Origin: Hanleya hanleyi
Taxonomy: Eukaryota > Mollusca > Polyplacophora > Lepidopleurida > Hanleyidae
DNA length: 64,000 nucleotides
Direction: 5' to 3'
Assembly: GCA_036873755.1 (NCBI GenBank)
Contig: JAVTVY010037208.1
Span: 91,524-155,523 of the forward strand
The position numbers and the translations under genes were made by a program. Below the pieces are notes generated by a model, which searched no databases, was not told the origin of the DNA, and saw nothing but the letters and a program-made list of their open reading frames with translations. Positions 35,362 through 44,804 of the stretch are shown here, in pieces. Within the stretch, counting starts at the first letter, position 1. The number at the start of each line of letters is the position of its first letter.

Positions 35362-36114
35362 TTAATAAGCCTGTCCTCTTAAGGATACAGCCAAATACTG
35401 TCCCTTCTGTGCAGGTGTCCAGTCATTTAGAGCCGCGCAGTGCTCAAAATCCTTAAACGGAGTCGTCCCGTCAAAGGTGGAAGGCTTTATCAGCGGCTTA
35501 GCAGGACCCGTATTTGTGGAATGCTTTTCGGGAGGTTTATCTGGTCCCGGAACTTTGGTCTCATTAGGTTCTTGTTTTACATCAGTTTTCTTTGAAGTAA
35601 TCCCAGTGGGTTCAACATTTTCAAATCTAGGAACTTCCAGGTAACTAGATAATGGAGAAGGACAGTCTTCTTTTATGCGTTCAAGTCGGGCTTTCAGGCG
35701 CTCAATATCCTTATCGATCGCTTTTACCTCTTCTTCGGTCTGCATAGTTAAATGCAGCATATCACTAGCCGACTTTCCGACAGCTTGGCTACGATACGGT
35801 TGCATTGGGGTACGAAACATCTCCATGTGTAGTGGTTCTCCGCTGTGTTGTGGTACATGGGCCCCCGTTCGACCAGTATAATGCGTACGTGTGAGCTTCC
35901 TTATTGAATTATTCACCGTTGAAATTTGTCGCTCGATCTCAGCTTCAACTTCTGCCATCCGCCTCCTAAATCCCACCAGAGATTCAGTTTCAACAGCACC
36001 CATCATATGCTGTGGACTGGGCGATCTAGCATGCATCCAAGATAAATCTTCCCGACTTCCCAGTCTCTCCATCGTTCTTCTCGGAAGTGAATAGGTCACC
36101 CCACTAGCTGCCAC
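35362..36114 (-). pseudogene. gypsy gag N-terminal ORF
   Basis: 250 codons as read from a GTG; the first ATG is at 36072. It contains a coiled-coil-like segment (RRMAEVEAEIERQISTVN), a second acidic helical part (EEEVKAIDKDIERLKARLER) and the capsid entry motif LIKPSTFDGTTPFKDF, which is followed by WTPAQKGQYLAVSLRGQAY. It then stops. In related gag proteins a capsid C-terminal segment would follow before AYP…; here the next ORF starts almost directly there, which suggests an internal deletion of the capsid region. Confidence 0.8.
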
Positions 36115-36129
36115 CAGCGAAGCTTTCCG

Positions 36130-36841
36130 TGTAGCGTGTTGGGGGTATAGGGTAGCGTGGTCTGTATGCGTCCGTGGTAAGTATGTCCCTGCGAGAAATA
36201 CCTTAACCCCTAAGAGAGGAGAATAAGGCTTTAAAATAGAGGGATAGGGAGACAGAGAGAAAGATAAAGTGGAAGAGAGACAACAAACAATTAAGTTAGG
36301 TTATATGCTTTTATTAATGTTAACATCCATTGGTAGGACCTGCCAATATACATCAGCCAAATGTATAAATCCAACGCGGGACAGTATCACTCAGCGTAAT
36401 CCACTATACCCAGCATCTCGCCTTCTTCCAAGGGGGGTTTCAATGTTCCTGTCTGTTAGAAACGTTTGGCACTCTTGCCACAGTACTGGGTATTTGGCTT
36501 TCCTGCCCCTGCACAAGATATTTGGCTCTCCTGCCGAGTCACTTTCCTGCCGTTTACCAGGTCAATAAGACTATCCACTAGTCATGAGAAGGCATCGAAG
36601 CCTTTCCAACACAGCAACTGAATCAACTGAGTTATGTCGCTGTTCATATAGCTATCAGAGCGGAGGAATACAATTTAGACTCATCACATGTACGGACCAA
36701 TCATCCAACAGCGCGGATGAAGGCAAGTCCTAATTACTCAATTGACAGCTTTCTCTGCGCATGTCCAATGTCAGTGATTCTTCCGGTTATCAGCGGAGGT
36801 GGACGTGAACGATTATCAGAGCGGTAGTGGCGTCCGCTACA
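36130..36841 (-). repeat. gypsy 5' LTR
   Basis: 712 bp, TG…CA, closely matching the other LTR. The leader between this LTR and the gag ATG (36072) is only about 57 bp. A TGGTGGCAGC stretch 13 bp inside could be a displaced tRNA primer site, but I cannot match it to a tRNA with confidence. Confidence 0.92.
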
Positions 36842-37007
36842 GTTGCGACCTATCTCCGGTCTGGCAGCAGGCTCTCCGACCTGACCGCTGCGGCCCTTCT
36901 CTGCCTGTCTGAGGTCCTGGTGGTGCACTCCAGGGATTCTTCCACTCGGTAAGGAATAGACCATGGGTCCGTTTTTCGGCCACCAATTGTGATAAAATAT
37001 TGAATAC
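36842..37007 (+). repeat. Partial copy of the 24225-26960 dispersed repeat
   Basis: CTGGTGGTGCACTCCAGGGA, TCGGTAAGGAATAGACCATG and ACCAATTGTGATAAAAT match 26610-26690 and 53790-53860. The PLE begins where the match ends. Confidence 0.8.
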
Positions 37008-37404
37008 AAGCGTCTAGTCCGTCATTCATAATTCAGCCGTCGTCCATTAAAGAATATCCGCGTCCATAATCCAAAGACCTATTCCATATCCATGTAACAG
37101 TATTAGCACCAAATTCAAAAAAGACAATCATAGTATACATAAACATAGGCTAGTTTCCTGCAAGAGAGAAGCGGTCAACAGTTTTCAATGATGCCGACAA
37201 GACATTATGATGTTCCAAAAATATAAAATCCGTATCGCTGATCAGTATTCTTAATCCATAATAATCGTTCTAAAGTCGTTATCTAGAGAATGGTGTATCT
37301 CAGTCACGCTTTGATTGTGACTGTTCATATGAGCACCATGAGGATCTTGAAGTACATGGGTTCATACGGCCCCTAGCCCCGGGTTAAGCGGAATTAGACA
37401 CAAG

Positions 37405-38340
37405 TTATGAAACGTAACGCCATAGATCTTGCACGCTACGTTCGTATTTTGCTATCAGCATGCGATATGTATCGCCAAATTTGAGAAACTTTGAGTGAAG
37501 GCGCTTGGAGGAATAGCCCTGTTTTATAAGTTTCTGCAACAATGTTTTGTGACGTTGGTTGAAATCGTCACAATTAACACAGGGTCTAACAAATGCTTCT
37601 AGGCGAGATATGTATACGCCATATGCAGGTCCCACTGGAATATTACTGTCCAGAAAGGGATAGTTTACGATGTCGAAATTGTAATCATCTCTTTTGTCAT
37701 AAAGTCGACGAGAGAGAATGCCCGCTTTATTTTTGCAGAGAAATAGATCTAAATATGATGTGCCTGTAGGGCTATCTGTAGTTTCCTTCAAATCCAGTGA
37801 AGGTGGATATATTTCCTTCACTGCGTCATTTATATAGCGATTATCCACAGCGAGAAGATCGTCTATATAGCGTTTGGTGAATGAGAAGGAACGGGCTTTG
37901 AATGGATCGGTTTTTGAAAGCGCCTGCATATAATCATATTCATAAGAGAACAGATACAGGTCAGCCAACAGGGGTGCACAATTAGTACCCATTGGAATAC
38001 CTATATGCTGTTGATATATTGTGTTGCCAAATTTTACATAGATATTTTTAATGAGAAATTCAAGCAACTCTATAAACAAAGAAACATCCCATGAATGATA
38101 TCTCTTGTATGTAGTAGAGCTAAAGAATGCTTTATGGTTTCCGACATTAATATATCTACGATCAGTTTTCTTGAACACAGGTACTATTAATGAACTTAGA
38201 CGGTCAATAAGGTCCTGATGAGGGATTGTAGTATAGAGAGTCGAGAAATCCCATGTGGATACGTGTCTGTACGATATGTGACCTTTAGCATCAAGTTCCT
38301 CCGTAAGAGTTTTTAGAAATAGTGGCGATACCTTTCCCAA
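37405..38340 (-). pseudogene. PLE B reverse transcriptase, C-terminal part
   Basis: 311 codons with HVSTWDFSTLYTTIPHQDL, IGIPMGTNCAPLLADLYLF, FTKRYIDDLLAVDN (catalytic YIDD), TSYLDLFL and YPFLDSNIPVGPAYGVYIS. This is the PLE-type RT pattern (DFSTLYT, IGIPMGTNCAP, R.IDD). The ORF ends YERSVQDLWRYVS without a GIY-YIG endonuclease. The N-terminal part lies beyond the nested insertion. A close relative is at 46984-48069. Confidence 0.85.
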
Positions 38341-38410
38341 AATGCTTTTACCTCCTGAAGGGCCCTGGTCAATAGGATTGAAAGAAGCTTGGTGGTGCAG
38401 CTTCTAGAAC

Positions 38411-38768
38411 CCATGTACTTCAAGATCCTCATGGTACTCATATGAACAGTCACAATCAAAGCGTGACTGAGATACATCTTTTTTTTTAGATGACGACTCT
38501 ATAACGAATATTATGGATTAAGAATACTGTTCAGCGATACGGATTTGATATTTTTGGAACATCATGATGTCTTGCCGGCATCATTGAAAACTGTTGACCG
38601 CTTCTCTCTTGCAGGAAACAAGCCTATGTTTATGTATACTATGATTGTCTTTTTGAATTTGGTGCTAATACTGTTATGTGGAAAATGGAATAGGTCTTTG
38701 GATTATGGACGCGGATATTCTCTAATGGACGACGGCTGGAGTATGAATGACGGACTAGACGCTTGTAA
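38411..38768 (+). mobile_element. Nested inverted PLE terminal-repeat unit, 9-bp target duplication
   Basis: TTCTAGAAC lies on both sides (38402-38410 and 38769-38777); the uninterrupted PLE C reads CTTCTAGAACCAGC at 48025. The 358-bp unit is one terminal repeat plus ~35 bp of adjacent element sequence, in opposite orientation to the host PLE. It contains the plus-strand frame MIFLEHHDVLPASL…. Confidence 0.88.
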
Positions 38769-38777
38769 TTCTAGAAC

Positions 38778-39249
38778 CAGCTATGAATCTAGCTTTGTAT
38801 GGTGATTTATGCATTTTGCGAGTCCAGTATACTTTTGGTATGTCGTTATGATTGGTTGGAAGACAAATACCTCTTTCCCTGAGAAACGTTTTGTGATTGT
38901 TAAATAAATCTTCCAGAGTAAATGAAGTTTGGGAGTAAGTAGGCGTATTTGATGATGATAGATCTACACTCAATTCTTTAACCAGCACCTGGTAATAGTA
39001 ATATTTACATATGAATATTATATTATTTGGAGCTTTGTCTGCTGGGACAATGACGAATTTACTCTGGAGATTTGCAAGAACTTCTTGTGAATTGAGGTTT
39101 CTCAGTACTTGTTTTGCTTGGGAAAGAGTACTTCTGTCAATATGGCGGATTGTTTCAACGACCTTGCTTTTGGTGAGGTCCAGCCAATCAGTGATTACTG
39201 TAGGTTCAACTTTTTCTCGCTTCGACCAATCAATAACGTACTGTTCCAA
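38778..39249 (-). pseudogene. PLE B reverse transcriptase, N-terminal part
   Basis: Encodes IRHIDRSTLSQAKQVLRNLN, KFVIVPADKAPNNIIFICK and IPKVYWTRKMHKSPYKARFI, the N-terminal and RT0-RT1 region of PLE-type RTs (VPADKAPNN; P..Y…K.HK.P.K.RFI). Translation runs into the nested insertion after AGSR. The same segment in PLE C is at 48036-48468. Confidence 0.82.
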
Positions 39250-39839
39250 TGCAGACAGGACTATCTTCTGGTCAGCCTTCTCGGCTCTCTATATTTAGGT
39301 CCTTTCATCAGGAGTAATTTCAGGTCCTTATCACTCACCACATCAAGGTCACCAGTCAACATGTTTGCATGTTGTATAGATAAAGTTCGACGATTCGCAA
39401 ACGGTCTAGTCCGTCATTCATTATTCAGCCGTCTTCCATTAAAGAATATCCGCGTCCATAATCCAAAGACCTATTCCATATTCCATATAACAGTATTAAC
39501 ACCAAATCCAAAAGGACAATCGTAGTACACATAAACATAGGCTAGTTTCCTGCAAGAGAGAAGCGGTCAACAGTTTTCAATGATGCCGACAAGACCTCAT
39601 GATGTTCCAAAAATATAAAATCTGTATCGCTGATGAGTATTCTTAATCCATAATAATCGTTGTAAAATCGTCATCTAGAGAATGATGTATCTCAGTCACG
39701 CTTTGATTGTGACTGTTCAATGGTATTGTAGATATAAGCTATTAAGAAGACAAGAAGAATTACCATGTAGCAGAACACGGGCAGTCTATCGTATTATGAA
39801 ATTAAACCGGGCCATTGCTACGAAAGAGTGGCGGGTCAC

Positions 39840-40075
39840 TTGGCTGTGACCTTTCTCCGACCTGGCTGCGGCCTCTCTCTGGCCTGTCTGCGGCCTGTCT
39901 CCGGCCTGACTGCGGCCTATCTCCGGCCTGGAAGAGGTCCTGGCTGTGGCCTTTCTCCGGCCTGACTGTGGCGCCTCTCCGGCCTAGCTGCAGCCTCTCT
40001 CCGGCCTGGCTGTGGTCCCTCTCCGGCTTTGCTGCGGCATTTTTCCGGCCTGACTGTGGCCTTTCTCCGGCTAAA
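39840..40075 (-). repeat. 22-bp minisatellite block
   Basis: Variants of GGCCTGGCTGCGGCCTCTCT, as at 26280-26600. The ~110 bp before it (39722-39830, GGTATTGTAGATATAAGCTA) recur at 54288-54410. Confidence 0.85.
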
Positions 40076-40722
40076 AGCTGCCTTACTGAAAGGAATGCAC
40101 CTGCCCAGCCGTCCCGCTTGGGTCGCCACCACTTGGTGTAGTCTTGAGAGGAAGTTCATAGCATTTGGATATTAACACTGGGAAGTGAAACAGCTAGGAA
40201 TTCTATGTGATATTTGATTTTTTTTTACTTAAGGAAAGCCATATTTCAGTAAGGTGAGTTTTCAGATAGAAATTTTAGAATTGCATGTAATTGTTACAGC
40301 AATCCATCACTGTAGCTCTATCTGAATTCTGTTTTATGGAGAGCTAAACATTAATACTGCTAAAAATTAATAAAAACTAAGTGAAAATCTTATGGTGTGA
40401 CAATAATTGTATTTTTACCTTGGAGCTTGACCATTACATTAATAAGAGCCATAACGTGTATATCAGGGCATGTACCACTGGACATTGCCTAATTGTTGTG
40501 GATAATAATGCCATGAAGACTGAGCAGAAAGTCACGCAGGGAATATGAAGTAAACAATGGTTACTGTCCTCGCGTCATCACTCGTAGTAGTCGTGTATTA
40601 GATGGTTTTCTCTATTTGGTGAGTTGTTTATTTTCTCAACTATTTGTCGGTTCCATGATGTTTTGGATGATCAGATGACTGGGAAGGATTAAAGCATGAT
40701 CTGTGAAATTGTCAGCAATAAA
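40076..40722 (+). repeat. Dispersed repeat copy II, left part
   Basis: Matches 24230-24907. Ends with the AATAAA target duplication (40717-40722) at the Polinton's left terminus. Confidence 0.9.
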
Positions 40723-42022
40723 TGTAGTATATACACAGCATGTTCATGGCCCAGTGCGTCTCTGCGCATGCGGAGAAAAAAAAAACGGAAGTGAGCTGTG
40801 TGCGCAGGTGTTCTCCGCAAGTGCCACTTCCGGTCACGTGACTTTAGCGGGATGTATTCCTCCGCGGTGATGCTGTCTGGTGGTGAAGCGGTCGTGGGGA
40901 GAGGAGAAGCCTCCGCGGACAGAAAGTAGTCCCAAATACGCGGGTTATCGTGAGAATCATCTGGAATGTTCGGCAATCTTCAGGGGTGAGAGGGGCCCTA
41001 TAGTGGACCGATTGGGTCGAGTGAGGTGTCAAAGTGAAGCGCTCCTCCAGGGCGATCAAGTCATGTGTGGTTGCATGTAAATTGAAGATTGTCCCCGAAA
41101 GTATAAAAAGCCGAACACGGACTTCATCCCTAAAATAGGGGAAAACTCCTATCAACCATATCCAAAAGGGCTAGTATCGGTCCCCGAGCTTATCGGGGCC
41201 TGCCTATGAAGTCATGGGTGGGTGCATGTAAAATGAGGATTTGTTCCCGAAAATATAAAATGCGGAACACGGACTTTACCGCCACAATAGGGGCCTGATT
41301 CGCACATTTGCATCTATACGGGAAAATGCCTGTATGGGGGTGGTCATTTTTTTGTGGATTTTACTCTGGGTTGTTTGGTCTTGTTTTTCACCTCACACGA
41401 TGGGAAGGGCCTCGAAGTTAAGCGGTGAAATTTTTCGAAAAGTTGACGGAGGTCTGGATAGGCCCATAGTCCCATACTGGCTCAGAGGGATAGGTCCATA
41501 CTGGGAAATTCACACATGTTCATTGCGGTATGGGTTGTTTGGTCTTGTTTTTCTCGTCTCGGGCTGTAGAACTCGATGGGAGGGGTCTCGAAGTTAAGCG
41601 GTGAAATTTTTCGAAAAGTTCACGGAGGTCTGGATAGGCCCATACTGGCTCAGAGGGATAGGTCCATACTGGGCAATTCACACATGTTCATTGCGGTATG
41701 GGTTGTTTGGTCTCGTTTTTCACGTCTCCCCACTTAGAATACGATGGGAGGGGTCTCGAAGTTAAGCGGTGAAATTTTTCTAGTATATAAAACAGGGATA
41801 GAGCCTTATTGAACTTTGACCTCTGAGTGCACTCTATCACATGATGCATCACTTCCGTAATGACGTCATGTGTGACGTCACTTCCGGAGTGACTCGCTCG
41901 GGCGTGACCTTGGAGCGGGGACCTCTTCAACATCCGGGTTTTCCCCGGCCCGGCCGCACGCATGCGCGGGTTTTCCGGCCGCACGTCTGCGCGGGTTATA
42001 CGGCCGCACGCATGCGCGGGTT
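40723..42022 (+). repeat. Polinton 1 left TIR (1.3 kb)
   Basis: Reads inward through GTATATAC, an NRF1-like TGCGCATGCGG (40763), ATGTATTCCTCCGCGGTGAT, AAAATATAAAATGCGGAACA and CACATTTGCATCTATACGGG. It continues through GTATATAAAA (about 41783), two TGACGTCA sites (41861, 41873) and three CGGCCGCACG(C/T)(A/C)TGCGCGGG units to about 42022. It is longer than the right TIR because of an extra ~480-bp segment near the tip and an internal ~180-bp tandem duplication (GTGAAATTTTTCGAAAAGTT at 41430 and 41603). Confidence 0.88.
41861..41890 (+). promoter_or_regulatory. CRE/ATF pair with ETS-type site, left TIR
   Basis: TGACGTCA at 41861-41868 and 41873-41880 with ACTTCCG on both sides (ETS core GGAA on the other strand). 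A TATATAAA lies about 80 bp outward. The arrangement is conserved in the right TIR (52143-52180). Confidence 0.7.
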
Positions 42023-42190
42023 CTCCTTGGGCAAGACCAGGCCATAGCATTATAGTATGGGGCCGAGTGCGTGTACATCCGGGTCCTCAACATGACTTAT
42101 ACTTATTCTGAGGGCCGGCTTCTGATTGGGCAAGAGTAGTCTGAGACCAGCACAATGAACTTCTGAATACAAGGATAGCATAAGTGAATT

Positions 42191-42219
42191 GTAAACACAC
42201 ACATAGCGGTTCCCCCAGC
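42191..42219 (+). repeat. GTAAACACAC…CCCAGC element
   Basis: GTAAACACACACATAGCGGT then TCCCCCAGC resembles the arms of the hairpin at 45847-45949 (23 of 29 positions). It lies between the left TIR and the first gene. Confidence 0.5.
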
Positions 42220-42368
42220 GTGGATGTGCTGTGATGGAGGGGCTAATAAAAGGATTGACCTGTAATCTTTGTTGTTGTTGCTCTCTTTTTGGACTAACCA
42301 ATCAGAATAGTACTTATCACGGACTACACCCGTAGAGCAACGTGTAGGCGCGCATGTGCGACATGGTC

Positions 42369-42374
42369 TATAAA
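42369..42374 (+). promoter_or_regulatory. TATA box before ORF 42422
   Basis: TATAAA, 53 bp before the ATG at 42422. An inverted-repeat-free upstream region contains AACCAATCAG (CCAAT box) near 42296. Confidence 0.65.
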
Positions 42375-42421
42375 CCACGTCCCTCGGGATCCCACACCCC
42401 CATTCCTACTGTTGCAGTGCC

Positions 42422-42745
42422 ATGACGGAGACCCATCCCTATGCGACTCGCATTTTACAGTATGCGACCGTGGTTAATTCACTCACGGGTTACCGAGCAG
42501 TGGTTCGGTCCATGTTTGGAGATGGCGACAACGAGGGGCGACGCCACATCCTGAAAGAGTTCACAGAAGCGGTCATCGACAGAGTGGACTCGATGGAGAG
42601 GTGTGCTATCACCCACCACTACTGGACCATGACAGCCATCCTTGATGCCCAGGCTATGGACCACGAGGACTCACGCCGGAACCAGCGACGGCTAGTTGGC
42701 CTCGCAATGGTCTTTGCCCTATTGTCCCTGACGTTGTGGCAATGA
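42422..42745 (+). CDS. Small Polinton ORF with C-terminal membrane anchor
   Basis: 107 residues, intact. No family recognised. The soluble N-terminal ~85 residues are helical-looking (EFTEAVIDRVDSMERCA) and rich in His, Asp and Arg. They are followed by the basic RRNQRRL and a hydrophobic end, VGLAMVFALLSLTLW, with one residue after it. This is the layout of a tail-anchored membrane protein. It is the first gene inside the left TIR, has its own TATA and CCAAT boxes, and, unlike the other Polinton genes, is unbroken. A role at membranes or in the virion is only a guess. Confidence 0.6.
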   Translation: MTETHPYATRILQYATVVNSLTGYRAVVRSMFGDGDNEGRRHILKEFTEAVIDRVDSMERCAITHHYWTMTAILDAQAMDHEDSRRNQRRLVGLAMVFALLSLTLWQ

Positions 42746-42759
42746 CAGTGGGACCTGAC

Positions 42760-42767
42760 CATAAATA
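42760..42767 (+). promoter_or_regulatory. TATA-like box before ORF 42818
   Basis: CATAAATA followed by CGAGGGTCAG, 58 bp before the ATG at 42818. The similar string TATAAATACGAGAGACAG precedes the next paralogue. Confidence 0.6.
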
Positions 42768-42817
42768 CGAGGGTCAGTTAGAGTGTGCGTCATTCACCGT
42801 TCGTCATTTGGTCAACC

Positions 42818-43204
42818 ATGTCACCAGTCTTACGAGCCATCCTTCCCCTTACACACCAGGTGGGGTTACACGTCTATGTGGATAAAGTCACCATCGTTGA
42901 AGATCGTGGAGATGTTTGCTGGTCGCGCGCTGAGACCGTATCGAATACGGTTACGCTACACCGTGACGGCTGGACCAAATTTAAACTGGTGTTGAGCGGT
43001 GAACTAGATGGGAACCTCATCCACATAGACAATGCCATCTACGTACACCGTGGACCCTTCTTCCCACGCCTGGGCCGTTACCAGGGCCCTATACCAGGCT
43101 TCACCTCAGACCCCGATCGGTGGACAACCTTCGAGAAAGTGGTGCCTATTGTGGGCCCGCTGTTTACACCCGACGAGCGGTCAGCTGTTCAGTTGATCCT
43201 TTGA
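42818..43204 (+). CDS. Polinton accessory protein, tandem paralogue 1
   Basis: 128 residues from the ATG at 42818 (the frame is open upstream to 42785, but the TATA spacing favours 42818). Shared with the next gene are VGLHVYVDKVTIVEDRGD, LHRDGWTKFKLVLSGELDGN, IHIDNAIYVHRGPFF and W.TFE…LFTPDERSAV. The order is a hydrophobic strand, an acidic turn, the GWTKFK…LSGELDG block, then YV.RGPFF and a C-terminal helix. It has no signal peptide or membrane segment. I do not know the family; two adjacent copies imply an element-borne accessory gene under duplication and divergence. Confidence 0.65.
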   Translation: MSPVLRAILPLTHQVGLHVYVDKVTIVEDRGDVCWSRAETVSNTVTLHRDGWTKFKLVLSGELDGNLIHIDNAIYVHRGPFFPRLGRYQGPIPGFTSDPDRWTTFEKVVPIVGPLFTPDERSAVQLIL

Positions 43205-43229
43205 TCTCACGTCATAAACTTTTCCTCCC

Positions 43230-43237
43230 TATAAATA
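43230..43237 (+). promoter_or_regulatory. TATA box before ORF 43277
   Basis: TATAAATA, 47 bp before the ATG at 43277. Confidence 0.65.
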
Positions 43238-43276
43238 CGAGAGACAGTGAAATCTTGTACCATTCACGTACTGACC

Positions 43277-43759
43277 ATGGCGGAGGATATAATACGGGCG
43301 TTTCTCAGCGATACCCCCGAGGTCTTTCTGCACGTCTATGCGGATACGGTCGATATTATGGAGGAGGTGGGAGACATCTGTGATGCGGACTCTACACAAC
43401 CGTGCCCGGCTAACATTCGTCTGTCACGGGAGGGCTGGACCAAATTCAAACGGGAGTTGTCTGGTGAACTGGACGGCGACCTCATCCACTTGTATCACGA
43501 TGTGTACGTCCGACGCGGCCCCTTCTTTGCTTAATTGACTCGGCTAGATGGGGGTACAGTGCATTTTACCCTTCACCCAGTTCTATGGTCTACATTGGAA
43601 GATGCCGCGGCAGATGTGTATCAAGTTCTTACGGAGGAAGAGCGGTCATCAGACAGAGTTGGGCTGGTCATTTGCCATGGACGATGTGCTGGCAGAAGCC
43701 AAAGAAAAAAATCAGAAAGAAACTCCGACCCCGGCCCAAGATATACCCGTTATAAATAA
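43277..43759 (+). pseudogene. Polinton accessory protein, tandem paralogue 2 (in-frame TAA)
   Basis: From the ATG at 43277 the frame gives FLHVYADTVDIMEEVGDICD, GWTKFKRELSGELDGDLIHL and YVRRGPFFA, then TAA at 43532-43534. The same frame continues after the stop with LWSTLEDAAADVYQVLTEEE, which aligns with the C-terminal helix of paralogue 1. So the TAA is a nonsense lesion or a stop that yields a shortened product. The C-terminus is uncertain beyond about 43665, where two frames are open. Confidence 0.6.
43751..43758 (+). promoter_or_regulatory. TATA box before integrase, overlapping a poly(A) signal
   Basis: TATAAATAAA at 43751-43760 contains both TATAAATA, 43 bp before the integrase ATG (43794), and AATAAA positioned to end the upstream transcript. 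Confidence 0.6.
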
Positions 43760-43793
43760 ACGATAGAGCCAGGGCCCAGCATCATTTGTCACC

Positions 43794-44748
43794 ATGAAGA
43801 GCTGGGAGAAGGTGTTGGATAACTTATACTACAGTCCCGTCAGTCCGGCTACGTATAATGCATTGTATCGATCGCCCAAGTCCGAGATTGGTTAAAAAAA
43901 CAAGACACGTATACCTTACATCGAACTGCCCGTCGCCATTTTCCACGGAACCGGGTCATCATGGGTGGTATAGATGCCCAGTGGCAAACGAATTTGGTCG
44001 ATATGAGCGCCTTTGCCAAACACAACGACGGCAATCGGTATATCTTGACGTGCATCGATATCCTGTCGAAGTATGCGTGGATGGTTCCCATCCGGACGAA
44101 AACGGGGACGAATCTCATAGCGGCGTTCAAGGACATCTTCAAGACCGGGCGCAAACCCTTGTATTTACAAACCGACGAAGGCACGGAATTCCTCAACAGA
44201 CCGTTCCAACAGTTTCTGGAAGCCCAGAAGGTCTTCTTCTTCCATACGTACAACGAGACCAAGGCTTCCGTTGTGGAAAGGTTCAACAGGACATTCAAAG
44301 GCCGCATGTATAAATATTTCACCTATACGAACACAAGGCGGTACATCGATGTTCTCCCGAAACTTGTGAGTGGTTACAATCATCGAAGTATAGAGAGAGC
44401 CCAAAGGAGGTGTTCAAGGTCGGGGACCCTGTACGGATCAGTAAAGTCAAAGCTCGATTTGAGAAAAGTGACTTGCCCAACTGGAGCGATGAGCACTTCC
44501 TGATTAAACGACGCCTACCTCAACAGCAGCGAGTCTATGAACTGGAAGATCTTCAAGGGGAACCGTTGCTAGGGACGTTTACGAGACGGAATTACAACCT
44601 GTCGTAAAAACACAGAAAGACTACTACACAGTGGAGCAGATTTTGAAAACGGAACGTCGACGTGGCAAACTTTCATTTCGTCAAATGGCAAGGCTGGCCC
44701 AGTTCCTTCAATTCCTGGGTCGCGGCCAACCAGGTGAAACGACTATAA
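43794..44748 (+). pseudogene. INT: Polinton integrase (retroviral-type DDE with chromodomain)
   Basis: The order is an N-terminal segment from the ATG (LDNLYYSP…YNALYR), WLKKQDTYTLHRTARRHFPR (43890), and a catalytic core. The core has DAQWQTNLVDMSAF, CIDILSKYAW, LQTDEGTEFLNRPF and ETKASVVERFNRTFK, giving D…D-35-E type residues. Next come an SH3-like part (FKVGDPVRISKVKARFEK) and a chromodomain with YYTVEQILKTERRRGK and, after a frame change, FVKWQGWPSSFNSWV. The stop is TAA 44746-44748. At least four frameshifts occur (near 43870, 44400, 44577 and 44665). This is the F54H12.3-like integrase of metazoan Polintons, which inserts the element and makes the 6-bp duplication. All catalytic residues remain visible. 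Confidence 0.92.
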
Positions 44749-44749
44749 A
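44744..44749 (+). promoter_or_regulatory. TATA box inside the integrase stop region
   Basis: TATAAA overlaps the integrase TAA, 47 bp before an ATG at 44791 and 61 bp before the in-frame ATG at 44805. Confidence 0.5.
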
Positions 44750-44804
44750 GCCAGACACCACTACCGTCATCCTTCATTCCACGTTCGACCATGAACACGG
44801 TGCT

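Larger units (their letters stand above)
29175..36841 (-). mobile_element. Ty3/gypsy LTR retrotransposon, full length but rearranged
   Basis: LTRs at 29175-29892 and 36130-36841 begin TGTAGCG and end CGCTACA. The 4-bp target duplication GTTG flanks the element (29171-29174 and 36842-36845). Gag, protease and the C-terminal end of integrase plus its tail read on the minus strand. The reverse transcriptase, RNase H and integrase core between about 31335 and 34285 read on the plus strand, so an internal segment is inverted. Stops, frameshifts and a PLE terminal-repeat insertion at 33292-33630 further disable it. Confidence 0.93.
37008..39720 (-). mobile_element. Penelope-like retroelement B with direct terminal repeats
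   Basis: Terminal repeats (each beginning near TCTAGTCCGTCATTCAT) lie at about 37010-37335 and 39398-39720 in direct orientation. Between them a reverse transcriptase reads on the minus strand (39300 to 37405). A third copy of the terminal repeat, inverted, interrupts the ORF at 38411-38768. There is no GIY-YIG domain after the RT. Assignment to PLEs rests on the RT type and LTR-like ends. Confidence 0.75.

Noticed and set aside
37190..39660. Hammerhead ribozyme in PLE terminal repeats (CTGATGAG near 39630)
   Set aside because: Other copies read CTGATCAG, and I find no matching GAAA core or stems at the right spacing.
43548..43766. Separate small gene in the frame reading WSFAMDDVLAEAKEKNQKE
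   Set aside because: Most of it overlaps the paralogue-2 frame; only its last ~30 residues look protein-like, which may mark a frameshifted C-terminus rather than a gene.
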